Made by a program: the position numbers and the translations under genes. This document shows, piece after piece, positions 28,936 to 39,470 of a DNA stretch of 64,000 nucleotides. Source of the DNA: Rhizobium sp. RU20A (GTDB lineage Bacteria; Pseudomonadota; Alphaproteobacteria; Rhizobiales; Rhizobiaceae); assembly GCF_900155885.1 (NCBI RefSeq), contig NZ_FTMB01000001.1:1612001-1676000 (forward strand), in the 5' to 3' direction. The notes beneath the pieces are model-generated. The model was not told the DNA's origin, ran no database searches, and saw nothing but the letters and a program-made list of their open reading frames with translations. Every line of letters starts with the position of its first letter. The stretch's first letter is position 1.

Positions 28936-29924
28936 CCGCCGAGGCCGAAGAGGATGCGCGCCCGCGCGCCGCCCTGGATCTCTCCGCTGCGCAGGTGGAA
29001 TCCTTTCTCGAGATGATGAGCGCCGAGCGCGGCGCTGCCCCCAATACGCTCGCCTCCTACAGTCGCGACCTCGAGGACGTGCGCGCCTTTCTCAAGGGCC
29101 GGCGCGTGGCGCTGACGGCCGCGACGAGCGACGACCTGCGCGCCTATCTCTCCCACCTCTCCGACGAGGGCTTCAAGGCGAGCTCGCAGGCCCGCCGCCT
29201 CTCCGCCCTGCGGCAATTCTTCAAGTTTCTCTACGCCGAGGGCCTGCGCACCGACGATCCCACCGGCGTGCTCGATGCGCCGCGAAAGGGCCGGCCGCTG
29301 CCCAAGACCATGGGCATCGATGCGGTCACCCGGCTTCTGACGCGCGCCGAAACGGAAGCGAGGGAAGAGGGCGAAGGCCGGCTGCAGCGCCTCAGAATGC
29401 ATGCCCTCGTCGAACTGCTTTATGCGACCGGCATGCGCGTCAGCGAACTCGTCAGCCTGCCGGTCACCGTGCTCGCCCGCGACGGCCGCTTCCTCGTCAT
29501 CCGGGGCAAGGGCGGCAAGGAGCGGCTGGTGCCGCTCTCGCGCACCGCCGAGGCCGCTGTCGCCACCTATGGCAAGGCCCTCACCGAGGCCAAGGAAGCC
29601 GGCCGCGAAGATCCCGACAGCACCTTTCTCTTCCCCTCCGCCGGCAAGGAAGGCTATCTGCCCCGCCAGGTCTTTGCCCGCGACCTCAAGGGCCTTGCCG
29701 CCCGCGCCGGCCTTTCCACGGCCACGCTCTCGCCGCATGTGATGCGCCACGCCTTTGCTAGCCACCTTCTGGCCAATGGCGCCGACCTTCGCGCCGTGCA
29801 GGAACTGCTCGGCCATTCCGACATATCCACGACGCAAATCTATACGCATGTGCTGGAGGAACGGCTGCATAGCCTGGTGCAAACCCACCACCCTCTTGCC
29901 AAACAGGCCAAAAACAAGGATTAG
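28932..29924 (+). CDS. xerD: Site-specific tyrosine recombinase XerD
   Basis: A 330-residue tyrosine recombinase that resolves chromosome dimers at dif with XerC and FtsK. An N-terminal SAM-like core-binding domain ([22 protein letters not shown]) precedes the catalytic domain with Arg in TGMRVSEL, Lys in [17 protein letters not shown], the [15 protein letters not shown] block and the nucleophilic Tyr in IYTH. Its place next to accA and the aro genes, and absence of integrase features, favour XerD over a mobile-element integrase. Confidence 0.94.
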   Translation: MTAEAEEDARPRAALDLSAAQVESFLEMMSAERGAAPNTLASYSRDLEDVRAFLKGRRVALTAATSDDLRAYLSHLSDEGFKASSQARRLSALRQFFKFLYAEGLRTDDPTGVLDAPRKGRPLPKTMGIDAVTRLLTRAETEAREEGEGRLQRLRMHALVELLYATGMRVSELVSLPVTVLARDGRFLVIRGKGGKERLVPLSRTAEAAVATYGKALTEAKEAGREDPDSTFLFPSAGKEGYLPRQVFARDLKGLAARAGLSTATLSPHVMRHAFASHLLANGADLRAVQELLGHSDISTTQIYTHVLEERLHSLVQTHHPLAKQAKNKD

Positions 29925-30009
29925 GACGCCCGAGCCCCTGTGGAGTCTGTTTGGAAACTCTGCGGGACAATCCCGGGACAGCGTCTCGCAAACGACCGGA
30001 ACCGTTTTG

Positions 30010-30963
30010 ATGCACAATTATCTCGACTTCGAAAAACCGATCTCCGACCTTGAGGGCAAGATCCACGAGCTCAAGAAGCTCGCCGGCGAGGACGAGAGCA
30101 TCGACACGAGCGAGGAAGTCTCGCGGCTGGAGACCCGCACCCGCGAGGCCATGGCCGACATCTATTCCAAGCTGACTCCCTGGCAGAAGACGCAGGTCGC
30201 GCGCCATCCGCAGCGTCCGCATTTCGTCGACTACGCCAAGGCGCTCTTCACCGAATTCACGCCGCTTGCCGGCGACCGCAAATTTGCCAATGACGATGCG
30301 ATCCAGGCCGGCCTCGCCCGCTTCAACGGCATGCCCGTCGCCATCATCGGCCAGGAAAAGGGCAACGACACCAAGTCGCGCATCAAGCACAATTTCGGCA
30401 GCCCGCGGCCGGAAGGCTATCGCAAGGCGATCCGCATCATGGAACTCGCCGATCGCTTTTCGCTGCCGCTTATCACCCTCATCGACACGGCAGGCGCCTA
30501 TCCCGGCGTCGGCGCCGAAGAGCGCGGCCAGGCCGAAGCCATCGCCCGCTCCACCGAAATGTGCCTTAACCTCAAGGTCCCCATCGTCTCCGTCGTCATC
30601 GGCGAAGGCGGCTCGGGCGGCGCCATCGCGATTGCCACGGGTAACCGGGTCTACATGCTCGAGCATTCTATCTATTCGGTCATCTCGCCGGAAGGCGCGG
30701 CCTCGATCCTGTGGCGCGACAGCACGCGCGCCAAGGAAGCGGCCAGCAACATGAAGATCACCGCCGAGGACCTGAAGTCCTTCGGCATCATCGACGGCAT
30801 CATCCCCGAGCCCGTTGGCGGCGCACACCGCGATCCCGATTTCGTGATCAGCAGGACTGGCACCGTCATTTCCGATGCGCTGAAGGACCTGACGGCGCTG
30901 AAGGGCGAAGACCTGCGCAAGGATCGCCGTCAGAAATACCTCTCCATCGGTCGCACCCTCTAG
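30010..30963 (+). CDS. accA: Acetyl-CoA carboxylase carboxyltransferase subunit alpha
   Basis: A 317-residue subunit of acetyl-CoA carboxylase, which makes malonyl-CoA for fatty acid synthesis. The crotonase-fold core has [36 protein letters not shown] and [16 protein letters not shown], with an N-terminal helical region [18 protein letters not shown]. Length and start are those of the family. It follows xerD after 85 bp. Confidence 0.97.
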   Translation: MHNYLDFEKPISDLEGKIHELKKLAGEDESIDTSEEVSRLETRTREAMADIYSKLTPWQKTQVARHPQRPHFVDYAKALFTEFTPLAGDRKFANDDAIQAGLARFNGMPVAIIGQEKGNDTKSRIKHNFGSPRPEGYRKAIRIMELADRFSLPLITLIDTAGAYPGVGAEERGQAEAIARSTEMCLNLKVPIVSVVIGEGGSGGAIAIATGNRVYMLEHSIYSVISPEGAASILWRDSTRAKEAASNMKITAEDLKSFGIIDGIIPEPVGGAHRDPDFVISRTGTVISDALKDLTALKGEDLRKDRRQKYLSIGRTL

Positions 30964-31284
30964 GCCGACACAGCCGAAACGGGATTGCCTTGACGTGGAA
31001 CAGTGTGGGAAAACAAAGGCATAAAGCCGAAATCGCTGCAAGGCCCTGCGGCGCCGCAACTTGGCCACACTGTTCCGCTTTTGACGGGAGTTGGGGGCCA
31101 GGCCGCTGATGGGGATGCCGGTGGGGCATGGGCGCTTCACGACAGGCCGGAACCAGTTTGGTCTGGTTAAGAATTTGTGAAGTTTCGCTTCGTAAAGATG
31201 ACGGCGAATGCCTCCGCTGCTAAAACGGCTTTGGTTTCTTGACCGTTTTGGCATTCGAAACGACTTGCAGGACAGGCTGTGCCG
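30964..31284. other. 321-bp gap between accA and the L,D-transpeptidase gene
   Basis: No gene is seen. It contains a widely spaced inverted repeat (TGGAACAGTGTGG at 30996-31008 and CCACACTGTTCCG at 31065-31077, 12 of 13 bases paired) enclosing GC-rich sequence with the palindrome GCGGCGCCGC. The second arm is followed by CTTTTG, so it may end accA transcription, or it may be a structured RNA or operator. Confidence 0.5.
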
Positions 31285-32754
31285 ATGCGCTTGACACTTC
31301 TCGCTGCCGTTTCCGTGACCGTGCTCGCCCTTTCCGGCTGCACGAACGAAACGCTTGACAGCGTCGATATCTCCAAGGTCTCCAACAAGACCGCCTACGA
31401 GCTGTCGCCGAAGCTTGTCTCGAAGATGACGGCCATGGGCATCCAGAAGACCGCCCCGGTCGCGCTGCGCATCTTCAAGGAAGAGGGCAAGCTGGAAGTC
31501 TGGAAGGCCAACACCGCGGGCCGTTTCCAGCTCGTCAAGAGCTACGACATCTGCGCCTGGTCCGGCAAACTCGGCCCCAAGACCAAGGAAGGCGACCGTC
31601 AGGCGCCTGAGGGCTTCTACCCGCTCTCTCCGGCCCAGATGAACCCGAATTCCAGCTATTATCTCGCCATCAATACCGGCTATCCCAATCAGTACGACCG
31701 CGCCAATGGCCGCGGCGGCACGCATCTGATGATTCATGGTGCCTGCTCTTCGTCCGGTTGCTATTCGATGACCGACGAGCAGATGATCGAGATCTTCGCC
31801 TTTGCCCGCGACGCCTTCAAGGGCGGGCAGAAGACCATCCAGCTTCAGGCCTTCCCCTTCCGCATGACCGCCGAAAACATGGCGCGCCACCGCGACAATC
31901 CGCACATGGATTTCTGGAAAATGCTGAAGGTCGGCTACGACCAGTTCGAGGTGACGAAGCGCCCGCCGGAAGTTGCGGTCTGCGAGAGAAAATACGTCTT
32001 CAACCAGGAGACCGGCGGCAAGGCGCTGAGCCCGGCCGGCCAGTGCCCCCCCAACATGTCGACGCCGCCGGCCCTCATGGCCGCCATGTCCACCTATGAG
32101 AAGGACTATGCGCGCGACTACGACAAAGCGCTGAGAAAATATGACGGGCTCGTCTGGTACGAGCCGAGCGAAGCCGAGCGCAAGGCGATCGTTGCCGACA
32201 AGCGCAAGGGCCGCGAACTCGCCTATGCGCCGACCGGCACGTCGCTCGACGCCGGCAAGCTGATGAAGGTATCCGAACTCCAGGCGCGCATCGATGCGCA
32301 GAAGGCGGCCGAGGAAGCCCGCGAGGCCGCCAAGGTTCAGCAGGCGGCACTGGCCAAGGCGACCGCGACAGGCTCCGTACCGGTGCCGCGCGAAAACCCG
32401 GTCGCTGAGGCCGCTCCCACCGTCCAACAGACCGCCGCCGTGGAAAAGAGCAGCCGCCGCAGCCTCTTCTCGCTGTTCTCCAGCGACGAACCGGCCGCAG
32501 CGCCGCTCGCGCAGCCGCAGCCCGCCCAGACGACCGCCACCGTGCCGGTCGCCCAGGCAGCCGCTGCCGGCAACCGGATCGCAACGCCCGCCACCCCGCC
32601 GGCAACCGCCACGCAGACCCGCACCGCCGCGACCAACGCCGCGGTCCCCGTCCCCGCAGCCAACCCGACCGAGGCACAGGCTCAGCCGACAACGGTCGCC
32701 GAACAGGCCAGCGAGCCGAAGAAGCGTCCCTTCTGGAAGCTCTGGGGCAATTGA
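31285..32754 (+). CDS. Lipoprotein murein L,D-transpeptidase (YafK-like)
   Basis: A 489-residue protein with a lipoprotein signal (LALSGC, Cys19) and a YkuD-fold domain in the first 230 residues. The catalytic block THLMIHGACSSSGCYSMTD holds the His and Cys of L,D-transpeptidases, which cross-link peptidoglycan or attach proteins to it. The C-terminal 200 residues are a low-complexity Ala/Pro/Thr linker ending in PKKRPFWKLWGN. ATG 31285 is preferred with ACAGG 8 bases upstream; a GTG at 31279 is possible. The stop overlaps the next start by one base. Confidence 0.9.
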   Translation: MRLTLLAAVSVTVLALSGCTNETLDSVDISKVSNKTAYELSPKLVSKMTAMGIQKTAPVALRIFKEEGKLEVWKANTAGRFQLVKSYDICAWSGKLGPKTKEGDRQAPEGFYPLSPAQMNPNSSYYLAINTGYPNQYDRANGRGGTHLMIHGACSSSGCYSMTDEQMIEIFAFARDAFKGGQKTIQLQAFPFRMTAENMARHRDNPHMDFWKMLKVGYDQFEVTKRPPEVAVCERKYVFNQETGGKALSPAGQCPPNMSTPPALMAAMSTYEKDYARDYDKALRKYDGLVWYEPSEAERKAIVADKRKGRELAYAPTGTSLDAGKLMKVSELQARIDAQKAAEEAREAAKVQQAALAKATATGSVPVPRENPVAEAAPTVQQTAAVEKSSRRSLFSLFSSDEPAAAPLAQPQPAQTTATVPVAQAAAAGNRIATPATPPATATQTRTAATNAAVPVPAANPTEAQAQPTTVAEQASEPKKRPFWKLWGN

Positions 32755-33029
32755 TGCCCCGGACAGACGCCGAAACTGGCGCGCCGGACGAAGTCGCCAG
32801 CAGCGAGACGATCCTCACCTACGATCTGCGCGGGCTGAAATGCCCTCTGCCCGTGCTGCGAACCCGCAAGCGCATGGCAACGCTGTCCCCCGGCACCCGC
32901 CTTTGCGTGGAAACCACCGACCCCATGTCGGTGATCGACATTCCGCACTTCTGCCGGGAAGACGGGCATGTGCTGGAAGAGACGGTGAAGACGGAAACGG
33001 GCCACCGCTTCGTGATCCGGCGGGTGTGA
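32754..33029 (+). CDS. TusA-like sulfurtransferase
   Basis: A 91-residue SirA/TusA-fold protein. The conserved DLRGLKCPLPVLRTRKRM motif contains the sulfur-accepting Cys of the CPxP signature. TusA-type proteins relay persulfide sulfur for tRNA thiolation and cofactor synthesis. It is coupled to the L,D-transpeptidase gene (TGATG overlap), with no obvious functional link. Confidence 0.9.
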   Translation: MPRTDAETGAPDEVASSETILTYDLRGLKCPLPVLRTRKRMATLSPGTRLCVETTDPMSVIDIPHFCREDGHVLEETVKTETGHRFVIRRV

Positions 33030-33256
33030 GAGGCGTTAAGCGCTATCGGTGCTCGAAGGCTTCCGGCCATTGACTGGAGCGAGTTCGCGTCAGTGAAGAG
33101 TTACAAAAAACGCATTTGAAATGGTGCTTCTGACCGTGCAGTCTTGTGCTCGACACAGCAAGCGATGCCCATGGTGCATCGGCTCGAACGTTCTATGACA
33201 TATCTGTCGGATTATGGCTCGATCAGCGCGCTGATAGACCGCGAACACCTCTCCTC

Positions 33257-33344
33257 CGTCATCCTCGGGCTTGACCCGAGGATCCATCTTTTGAACCACT
33301 GACGGCTTGGTCCATGGATGGTCGGGTCAAGCCCGACCATGACG
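33257..33344. repeat. Paired inverted intergenic repeat, copy 2
   Basis: CCTCGGGCTTGACCCGAGG followed after about 36 bases by a diverged inverse arm GGTCGGGTCAAGCCCGACC, each arm being palindromic itself. It lies in the 428-bp stretch 33030-33457. No gene is recognisable in 33030-33256; the end of the stretch carries a possible toxin-gene remnant. Confidence 0.85.
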
Positions 33345-33387
33345 ATCGGGAGGTGGTCGCCCTTGATGACAGGATTGTCCAAACCAT

Positions 33388-33457
33388 CATTCCAGGACGC
33401 CAGCGCGGCGCTGCGAGGCCAGAAAATCAGATGCGCCGTATCGTGTGTACGGTAAAA
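33388..33457 (-). pseudogene. Possible remnant of a ParE/RelE-type toxin gene
   Basis: Directly downstream of the antitoxin-like gene, two adjacent frames read FTVHTIRRI and then, after a frameshift, SDFLASQRRAGVLE before a stop. The pattern (…IRRISDFLASQ…) resembles the first helix pair of ParE/RelE toxins, which normally follow such antitoxins. Only about 23 codons are left. This is a tentative reading of very short sequence. Confidence 0.3.
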
Positions 33458-33694
33458 TCAGGTTGAACGGTACGTGTTGAGAAGTCTCATCATTTCCCCG
33501 GCCGACGCAAACGCCCCTTGCTCAGCATCGGCGAGACCGGGATTGACCTTGTCGATAAAGGCTTCCTGCCAGTCGAGGGAATGGCCCCTCTCCAGGGCAT
33601 CCGCAACGACATCCGTTTCCGCACGCCGCGCCTTGGCGGCGATCCGCTGAACGCGTTCTTTGAGTTCCGGCGAGATATCGAGATGGGTGTCCAT
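33458..33694 (-). CDS. Antitoxin-like ribbon-helix-helix protein
   Basis: A 78-residue protein with a CopG/ParD-like N-terminus (LDISPELKERVQRIAAKARRAETDVVADALERG), expected to form a ribbon-helix-helix DNA-binding dimer, and a helical C-terminal half that would wrap a toxin. No intact toxin gene follows; see the remnant at 33388-33457. The gene may now act only as a regulator or be decaying. Confidence 0.65.
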   Translation of the reverse strand: MDTHLDISPELKERVQRIAAKARRAETDVVADALERGHSLDWQEAFIDKVNPGLADAEQGAFASAGEMMRLLNTYRST

Positions 33695-33745
33695 GAACGG
33701 ATTATGCCGAAGACGATGCGGGATGAAAAGCGAAATGGCTCGACA

Positions 33746-34105
33746 TCATTGTGCGGACGGCATCAGCGAGCCAACCGCGGCACGAAGGTGCTCATACTGA
33801 CGTCTCGTTGTATCAGCGAAGGCATCGTCTCTGCTTGCGGGGCCATCCTGATAATCCGCAGGCGTCACGAATTGGGTTTCGGTGAAATCGATCCGTCGGC
33901 CGCCCACTCGATTATAGAAGTGCCAAGAGTCATCAAGCTTGGTCTTGAGAATGTCTCCACCCAAAATATCCTGCACGACCAATGCCGTGACGCCGCACTG
34001 CCCGCATGCGGGATTGTCGAGCCGCCACAGCGACGACGTCTCGATAGACCAAGCGCGGAGTAGAATGCTGCGCATCTCCTCGATCGTCACAGCATGGTCA
34101 GACAT
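33746..34105 (-). CDS. YunG-like protein
   Basis: A 119-residue protein resembling the YunG family. Conserved-looking blocks are NPACGQCGVTALVVQDILGGDIL, SWHFYNRVGGRRIDFTETQF. The Cys followed at a distance by His and then Asp is reminiscent of papain- or transglutaminase-like folds, but no activity is established. It lies just downstream of the COG0523 GTPase gene on the same strand (3-base gap). Confidence 0.7.
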   Translation of the reverse strand: MSDHAVTIEEMRSILLRAWSIETSSLWRLDNPACGQCGVTALVVQDILGGDILKTKLDDSWHFYNRVGGRRIDFTETQFVTPADYQDGPASRDDAFADTTRRQYEHLRAAVGSLMPSAQ

Positions 34106-34108
34106 GGC

Positions 34109-35323
<1,215 letters not shown>

Positions 35324-35336
35324 GGATGGATTCCGA

Positions 35337-36473
35337 TCAGTTGACGGGACGCGGCACCGGCACGGGAATGTTGCCGATATCGCCCTGGCTCATCGCCTGC
35401 TTGCCATCGGCCTTGCCGGCCACCTTCTCCGTACCGGGGATGAGGCCCGCGAAGACCACCTTCGGCTCGCGCGTCATTTCGTGGATATAGGGAGACAGCA
35501 GTTTCTGGCGCCCGACCTCGTCACGCCCTTCGCTGCGGACCTTCGCGGCTTCCTTCGAGCAGATCTCTTTGCTGATATCGGCGACATCTGCGAATTCGGC
35601 GCCTTCCGGCGGCAATTGCATCAACTGCAGCTGGCCGGCACCGGGATCGGTCAGGCCTGCCTGCAGCAGCCGGGCCGATTCGTCGGCGCGCGCGCCAAGA
35701 CTGTCGGCCCCGAGCACGACGGACACGACGGCACGGCCGTTGCGCGTCGCCGAGGAGACCTGGTTGAAGCCTGAGGCACAGATGAAGCCGGTCTTCATGC
35801 CATCGGCACCGTCGAACCGGCCGATCAGCAGATTGTAGTTCGGATAGATCTTCTTGCCGGTGGTGAAGCCTTCCAAAGCGAAATAGCCCGCATATTCGGG
35901 AAACTCGCGCTTCAGCGTGATGGCGAGAATGGCAAGGTCGCGGGCGGTCGTATACTGGCCGAGCTTGGGTAGCCCATGTGGATTGACGAAGCGGGAGTTG
36001 CGCATGCCAAGGCGCTGGGCCTCCGCATTCATGCGTGCAATGAACGCCTCTTCGCTGCCGCCAACGGTCTCGGCGATTGCCACCGCCACGTCGTTCGCGG
36101 ACTTGACGAGCAGGATCTTCATCGCGCTATCGAGCGTGAGCGCCTGTCCGGGCTTGTAGAACATCTTGCTCGGCGGCTCGGCGGCGGCGTTCTTGGTCAT
36201 TACCACCGGCGTCTCAAGCGAGACCTGCCCGGCGCGGATGGCGCGAAACACGGTGTAGGCCGTCATCAGCTTGGTCAGCGATGCCGGATACCATTTGCGG
36301 TCGATATCCTGGTGCTCGACGACCTTCAGCGTCTTCACATCGACGACGAGCCGCGGATTGGCCAGCACATCGGCGCTCATCGTCTGCAGCGCGATCGCGC
36401 TTGCGGCGATCAGCGCAGGAAGCCGAAGCGCATGCGCGCGAAGCGAACGGCCAAGGGGTCGGTTGGTTGCCAC
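35337..36473 (-). CDS. D-alanyl-D-alanine carboxypeptidase (DacA/DacF-like)
   Basis: A 378-residue penicillin-binding protein (S11 family) with a signal peptide ending near SADVLA. The SxxK (ASLTKLM), SxN (KSANDVA) and KTG (GMKTGFIC) motifs are intact, giving D,D-carboxypeptidase activity that trims peptidoglycan stem peptides in the periplasm. A GTG start at 36473 has GAGG 8 bases upstream; another GTG at 36509 adds 12 residues. No C-terminal amphipathic anchor is obvious. Confidence 0.93.
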   Translation of the reverse strand: MATNRPLGRSLRAHALRLPALIAASAIALQTMSADVLANPRLVVDVKTLKVVEHQDIDRKWYPASLTKLMTAYTVFRAIRAGQVSLETPVVMTKNAAAEPPSKMFYKPGQALTLDSAMKILLVKSANDVAVAIAETVGGSEEAFIARMNAEAQRLGMRNSRFVNPHGLPKLGQYTTARDLAILAITLKREFPEYAGYFALEGFTTGKKIYPNYNLLIGRFDGADGMKTGFICASGFNQVSSATRNGRAVVSVVLGADSLGARADESARLLQAGLTDPGAGQLQLMQLPPEGAEFADVADISKEICSKEAAKVRSEGRDEVGRQKLLSPYIHEMTREPKVVFAGLIPGTEKVAGKADGKQAMSQGDIGNIPVPVPRPVN

Positions 36474-36625
36474 GTCTGAAACCTCGATTTTCCGGTTTTG
36501 CCTCGTCACGAGGCCGTATTTAGCCTATATGGCAGGGGGATGGCAAAGCCATTCCCGCCCCGAAATGCGGCACACCTGCCGCGCATACGACCAGACGCCG
36601 CAAGCCCGGACCAGGACATAAGACG

Positions 36626-37792
36626 ATGCCGATCTTGAACAGAGCCGCCGAACTTCAGGAAGAAGTCACGCAGTGGCGCCGCCATATCCACCAGCGGCCC
36701 GAGCTCCTGTTCGACGTGGAAAATACCGCCGCCTTCGTCGAAACGAAACTGAAAGAGTTCGGGGTTGACGAGATCGTGACCGGCCTCGGCCGTACCGGCG
36801 TCGTCGGCCTCATCCGCGGCACGAAGGGCGATGGCCCGACGGTTGGCCTGCGCGCCGACATGGATGCGCTGCCGATCACCGAGGTTACCGGCAAGCCCTG
36901 GGCCTCCACCACAGCCGGCAAGATGCACGCCTGCGGCCATGACGGCCACACGGCCATGCTCTTGGGTGCGGCGCGCTACCTTGCCGAAACCCGCAACTTC
37001 AAGGGCGCAGTCGCGGTCATCTTCCAGCCGGCCGAAGAAGGCGGCGGCGGCGGCAATCTCATGGTCAAGGACGGCATGATGGAGCGCTTCGGCATCACCG
37101 AAGTCTACGGCATGCACAATATGCCTGGCATGCCGGTCGGCCATTTCGCCATCCGCAAGGGCCCGATCATGGCCTCCACCGACGAATTTTCCATCACCAT
37201 CACCGGCCGCGGCGGCCACGCCGCCCAGCCGCACCGCACCATTGATCCCATTGTCGTCGGCGCCCAGATCGTCACGGCCCTGCAGACCATCGCCTCGCGC
37301 ACCGTCGATCCCCTGGAATCGGTGGTCGTCTCCGTCACCAAGTTCAATGCGGGCTTTGCCCACAACGTCATTCCCGACGTCGCCAAGATCGCCGGCACGG
37401 TGCGCACGCTGAAGGCCGAGATGCGCGATCTCGCCGAAAAGCGCCTCGACGAAGTCGCCACCGGCATTGCTTCCGCCTGGGGCGCGACCGTCGCGGTGCG
37501 CTATGCCCGCAACTACCCGGTGACCGTGAACCACGCCCGCGAGACGGAATACGCCGCCGAGATCGCCGCGGCGATTGCCGGCACGGAGAACGTCAATGCC
37601 GAGGTGGAACCCATGATGGGTGGGGAGGATTTCTCCTACATGCTCAACGCCCGCCCCGGCGCCTTCATCTTCATCGGCAATGGCGAGACGGCTGGCCTGC
37701 ACAATCCCAATTACGACTTTAATGACGAGGTCATCCCGCACGGCATCTCCTACTGGGTGAAGCTTGCCGAAACCCGGCTGGCGGCGGCCTGA
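36626..37792 (+). CDS. M20 family amidohydrolase (hippurate hydrolase-like)
   Basis: A 388-residue M20D metallopeptidase-like amidohydrolase. HACGHDGHTAMLLGAA, FQPAEEGGGGG, MHNMPGMPVG, GRGGHAAQPH and the C-terminal GGEDFSYML carry the metal ligands and catalytic residues. Such enzymes deacylate N-acyl amino acids. The AsnC-type regulator begins 7 bases downstream, suggesting that it controls amino acid-linked genes including this one. Confidence 0.93.
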   Translation: MPILNRAAELQEEVTQWRRHIHQRPELLFDVENTAAFVETKLKEFGVDEIVTGLGRTGVVGLIRGTKGDGPTVGLRADMDALPITEVTGKPWASTTAGKMHACGHDGHTAMLLGAARYLAETRNFKGAVAVIFQPAEEGGGGGNLMVKDGMMERFGITEVYGMHNMPGMPVGHFAIRKGPIMASTDEFSITITGRGGHAAQPHRTIDPIVVGAQIVTALQTIASRTVDPLESVVVSVTKFNAGFAHNVIPDVAKIAGTVRTLKAEMRDLAEKRLDEVATGIASAWGATVAVRYARNYPVTVNHARETEYAAEIAAAIAGTENVNAEVEPMMGGEDFSYMLNARPGAFIFIGNGETAGLHNPNYDFNDEVIPHGISYWVKLAETRLAAA

Positions 37793-37799
37793 GGCGGCC

Positions 37800-38336
37800 A
37801 TGGCGCGCAAGCCGGGAGACCGTCCCGTGGACCGCACCCGCTCGACGCCGGCGAAAGATGCGGCCGACGCAACCCCGGAGCTCGACCGCACCGACCGGCG
37901 CATCCTCGATATCCTCCAGGCGGACGGGCGCATCACCAATCTGGAGCTCGCCGACCGCATCGGCCTTTCCCCGACCGCCACCAGCGACCGGCTGCGCCGC
38001 CTTTTGAAAGACGGCTACGTCTCCGGCTTCGGCGCACGGCTCGATCCGCACAAGCTCGGCTTCGGCCTGCTGGTCTTCATCGAGGTCATGCTGGACAAGA
38101 CGACGCCCGAGGTCTTCGACCAGTTCGCCGAGGGCATTCGCCGCGCGCCGGCGGTGCTCGAATGCCACATGGTCGCCGGCGGCTTCGACTATCTCGTCAA
38201 AACCCGCTTCCGCGACATGAACGCCTACCGCACTTTCCTCGGCCAGGTGCTGTGGACGCTGCCGGGCGTGAAGGAAACGCGCACCTATGCCGTGATGGAA
38301 GAGATCAAGAATGACGGGCCACTTCCGCTGACGTGA
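37800..38336 (+). CDS. Lrp/AsnC family transcriptional regulator
   Basis: A 178-residue regulator with an N-terminal winged HTH (LDRTDRRILDILQADGRITNLELADRIGLSPTATSDRLRRL) and a C-terminal RAM ligand-binding domain (VFIEVMLDKTTPEVF, AVLECHMVAGGFDYLVKTR). It has an extra basic N-terminal tail of about 25 residues. It resembles feast/famine regulators responding to amino acids; the effector is unknown. Confidence 0.92.
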   Translation: MARKPGDRPVDRTRSTPAKDAADATPELDRTDRRILDILQADGRITNLELADRIGLSPTATSDRLRRLLKDGYVSGFGARLDPHKLGFGLLVFIEVMLDKTTPEVFDQFAEGIRRAPAVLECHMVAGGFDYLVKTRFRDMNAYRTFLGQVLWTLPGVKETRTYAVMEEIKNDGPLPLT

Positions 38337-38453
38337 TGTGGCTCAGACGGCCGTGGTTCATGACGCCATGAATTGTAAGCAATATCTTCCATCATCCGAG
38401 CTGGAGACGACAGCTTCCACCTGATGTTCCGATGGGATCGTCCCTATTCCATA

Positions 38454-38538
38454 CGTCATCCTCGGGCTTGACCCGAGGATCCATGCGGCAAACGCTGCGC
38501 CAAAATTGTGGATCCTCGGGTCAAGCCCGAGGATGACG
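38454..38538. repeat. Paired inverted intergenic repeat, copy 3
   Basis: Arms CCTCGGGCTTGACCCGAGG and CCTCGGGTCAAGCCCGAGG are perfect complements of one another and each nearly palindromic, so the element can form one long or two short hairpins. It occupies the 300-bp gap between the AsnC gene and cbiO, in which no gene is seen. Confidence 0.87.
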
Positions 38539-38636
38539 GCAGAGTGTGGGACTTCGCTCACAGACCTGTCCCGACCTTCACCCCGACGCACTTGGCGGGC
38601 TCGAGGAGGCAAGCAATCAGACCAGTCCCGTGCTGT

Positions 38637-39470
38637 TCAGCCGGACAAGACGCCGCCGATCAGCCCCAGCAACTCCGCCCGATCCCGTGGCGCCGCATCG
38701 GCCGGTATCACACCCGCCGCCTTCAGCCGCTCCGCAATCTCATAGACGATCGGCGGCTTCAGTCCGGCATCCGCCAGCAGCGCGGCATCGGCAAACACTG
38801 CCTCCGGAATGCCTTCACGCGCCACGCGCAGCCCCGCCACCACGGCAACGCGATCGGCAAAGCCGTAGGCCGCTTCCATGTCGTGGGTGGCGATGACGAT
38901 CGCCGTGCCCTGCTCGGAAAGCCGCGTCAGCACTGCCATCAACTCCTCCACGCCGGCCGGATCGAGACCGGCGGTCGGTTCGTCGAGCAAGAGCACGGAG
39001 GGCTGCATGGCGATCAGTCCGGCAATCGCCACCCGCTTCTTCTGCCCGAAGCTGAGCATGTGCGTCGGCCGCGCAGCGAGCGCCGTGATGCCCAGCGCCG
39101 CCAGCGCCTGCTCGACACGGATCCGCACCTCGCTGGTGGAAAGGCCGAGGTTCATCGGTCCGAAGGAGACATCCTCGGCCACCGTTGCCGCAAACAACTG
39201 GTCGTCCGGATCCTGCATGACAAGCCCGACGCGGCTGCGAAGCCGTTTGAGATCGGCTCGTGTCGTCCCCGCCGGTGCGCCGTCGAGGAGGATCGTGCCG
39301 CTATCCGGTTTCAGCGTGCCATTCAGCGTGAGGAGCAGCGTGGATTTGCCCGCCCCGTTCGACCCCAGCAGCGCCAGCCTTTCGCCGCGCGCGACCGAGA
39401 GCGATGCGCCATCGAGCGCCGCCCCGCCGCCCGGATAGGCGTAACCGATATCGATCGCCTGAAGGATCAC
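38637..39470 (-). CDS. cbiO: Cobalt ECF transporter ATP-binding protein CbiO
   Basis: A 277-residue ABC ATPase of the energy-coupling-factor type. Walker A GSNGAGKSTLLL, Q-loop VMQDPDDQLF (the DPDDQ form is typical of CbiO), signature LSFGQKKRVAIAG and Walker B VLLLDEPTAGLDP are intact. It overlaps cbiQ by 4 bases and is the last gene of cbiMNQO. Adjacent cbiM and the cobalamin riboswitch set its substrate as cobalt. Confidence 0.94.
   Translation of the reverse strand: MILQAIDIGYAYPGGGAALDGASLSVARGERLALLGSNGAGKSTLLLTLNGTLKPDSGTILLDGAPAGTTRADLKRLRSRVGLVMQDPDDQLFAATVAEDVSFGPMNLGLSTSEVRIRVEQALAALGITALAARPTHMLSFGQKKRVAIAGLIAMQPSVLLLDEPTAGLDPAGVEELMAVLTRLSEQGTAIVIATHDMEAAYGFADRVAVVAGLRVAREGIPEAVFADAALLADAGLKPPIVYEIAERLKAAGVIPADAAPRDRAELLGLIGGVLSG

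Noticed and set aside
27980-29044. Upstream extension that would give aroB a 733-residue product
   Set aside because: The extension reads through aroK in another frame; AroB family similarity begins at the 27979/27973 start.
29758-32427. 889-codon minus-strand open frame across xerD, accA and the L,D-transpeptidase gene
   Set aside because: It covers three confident genes on the other strand and their spacers and shows no family similarity.
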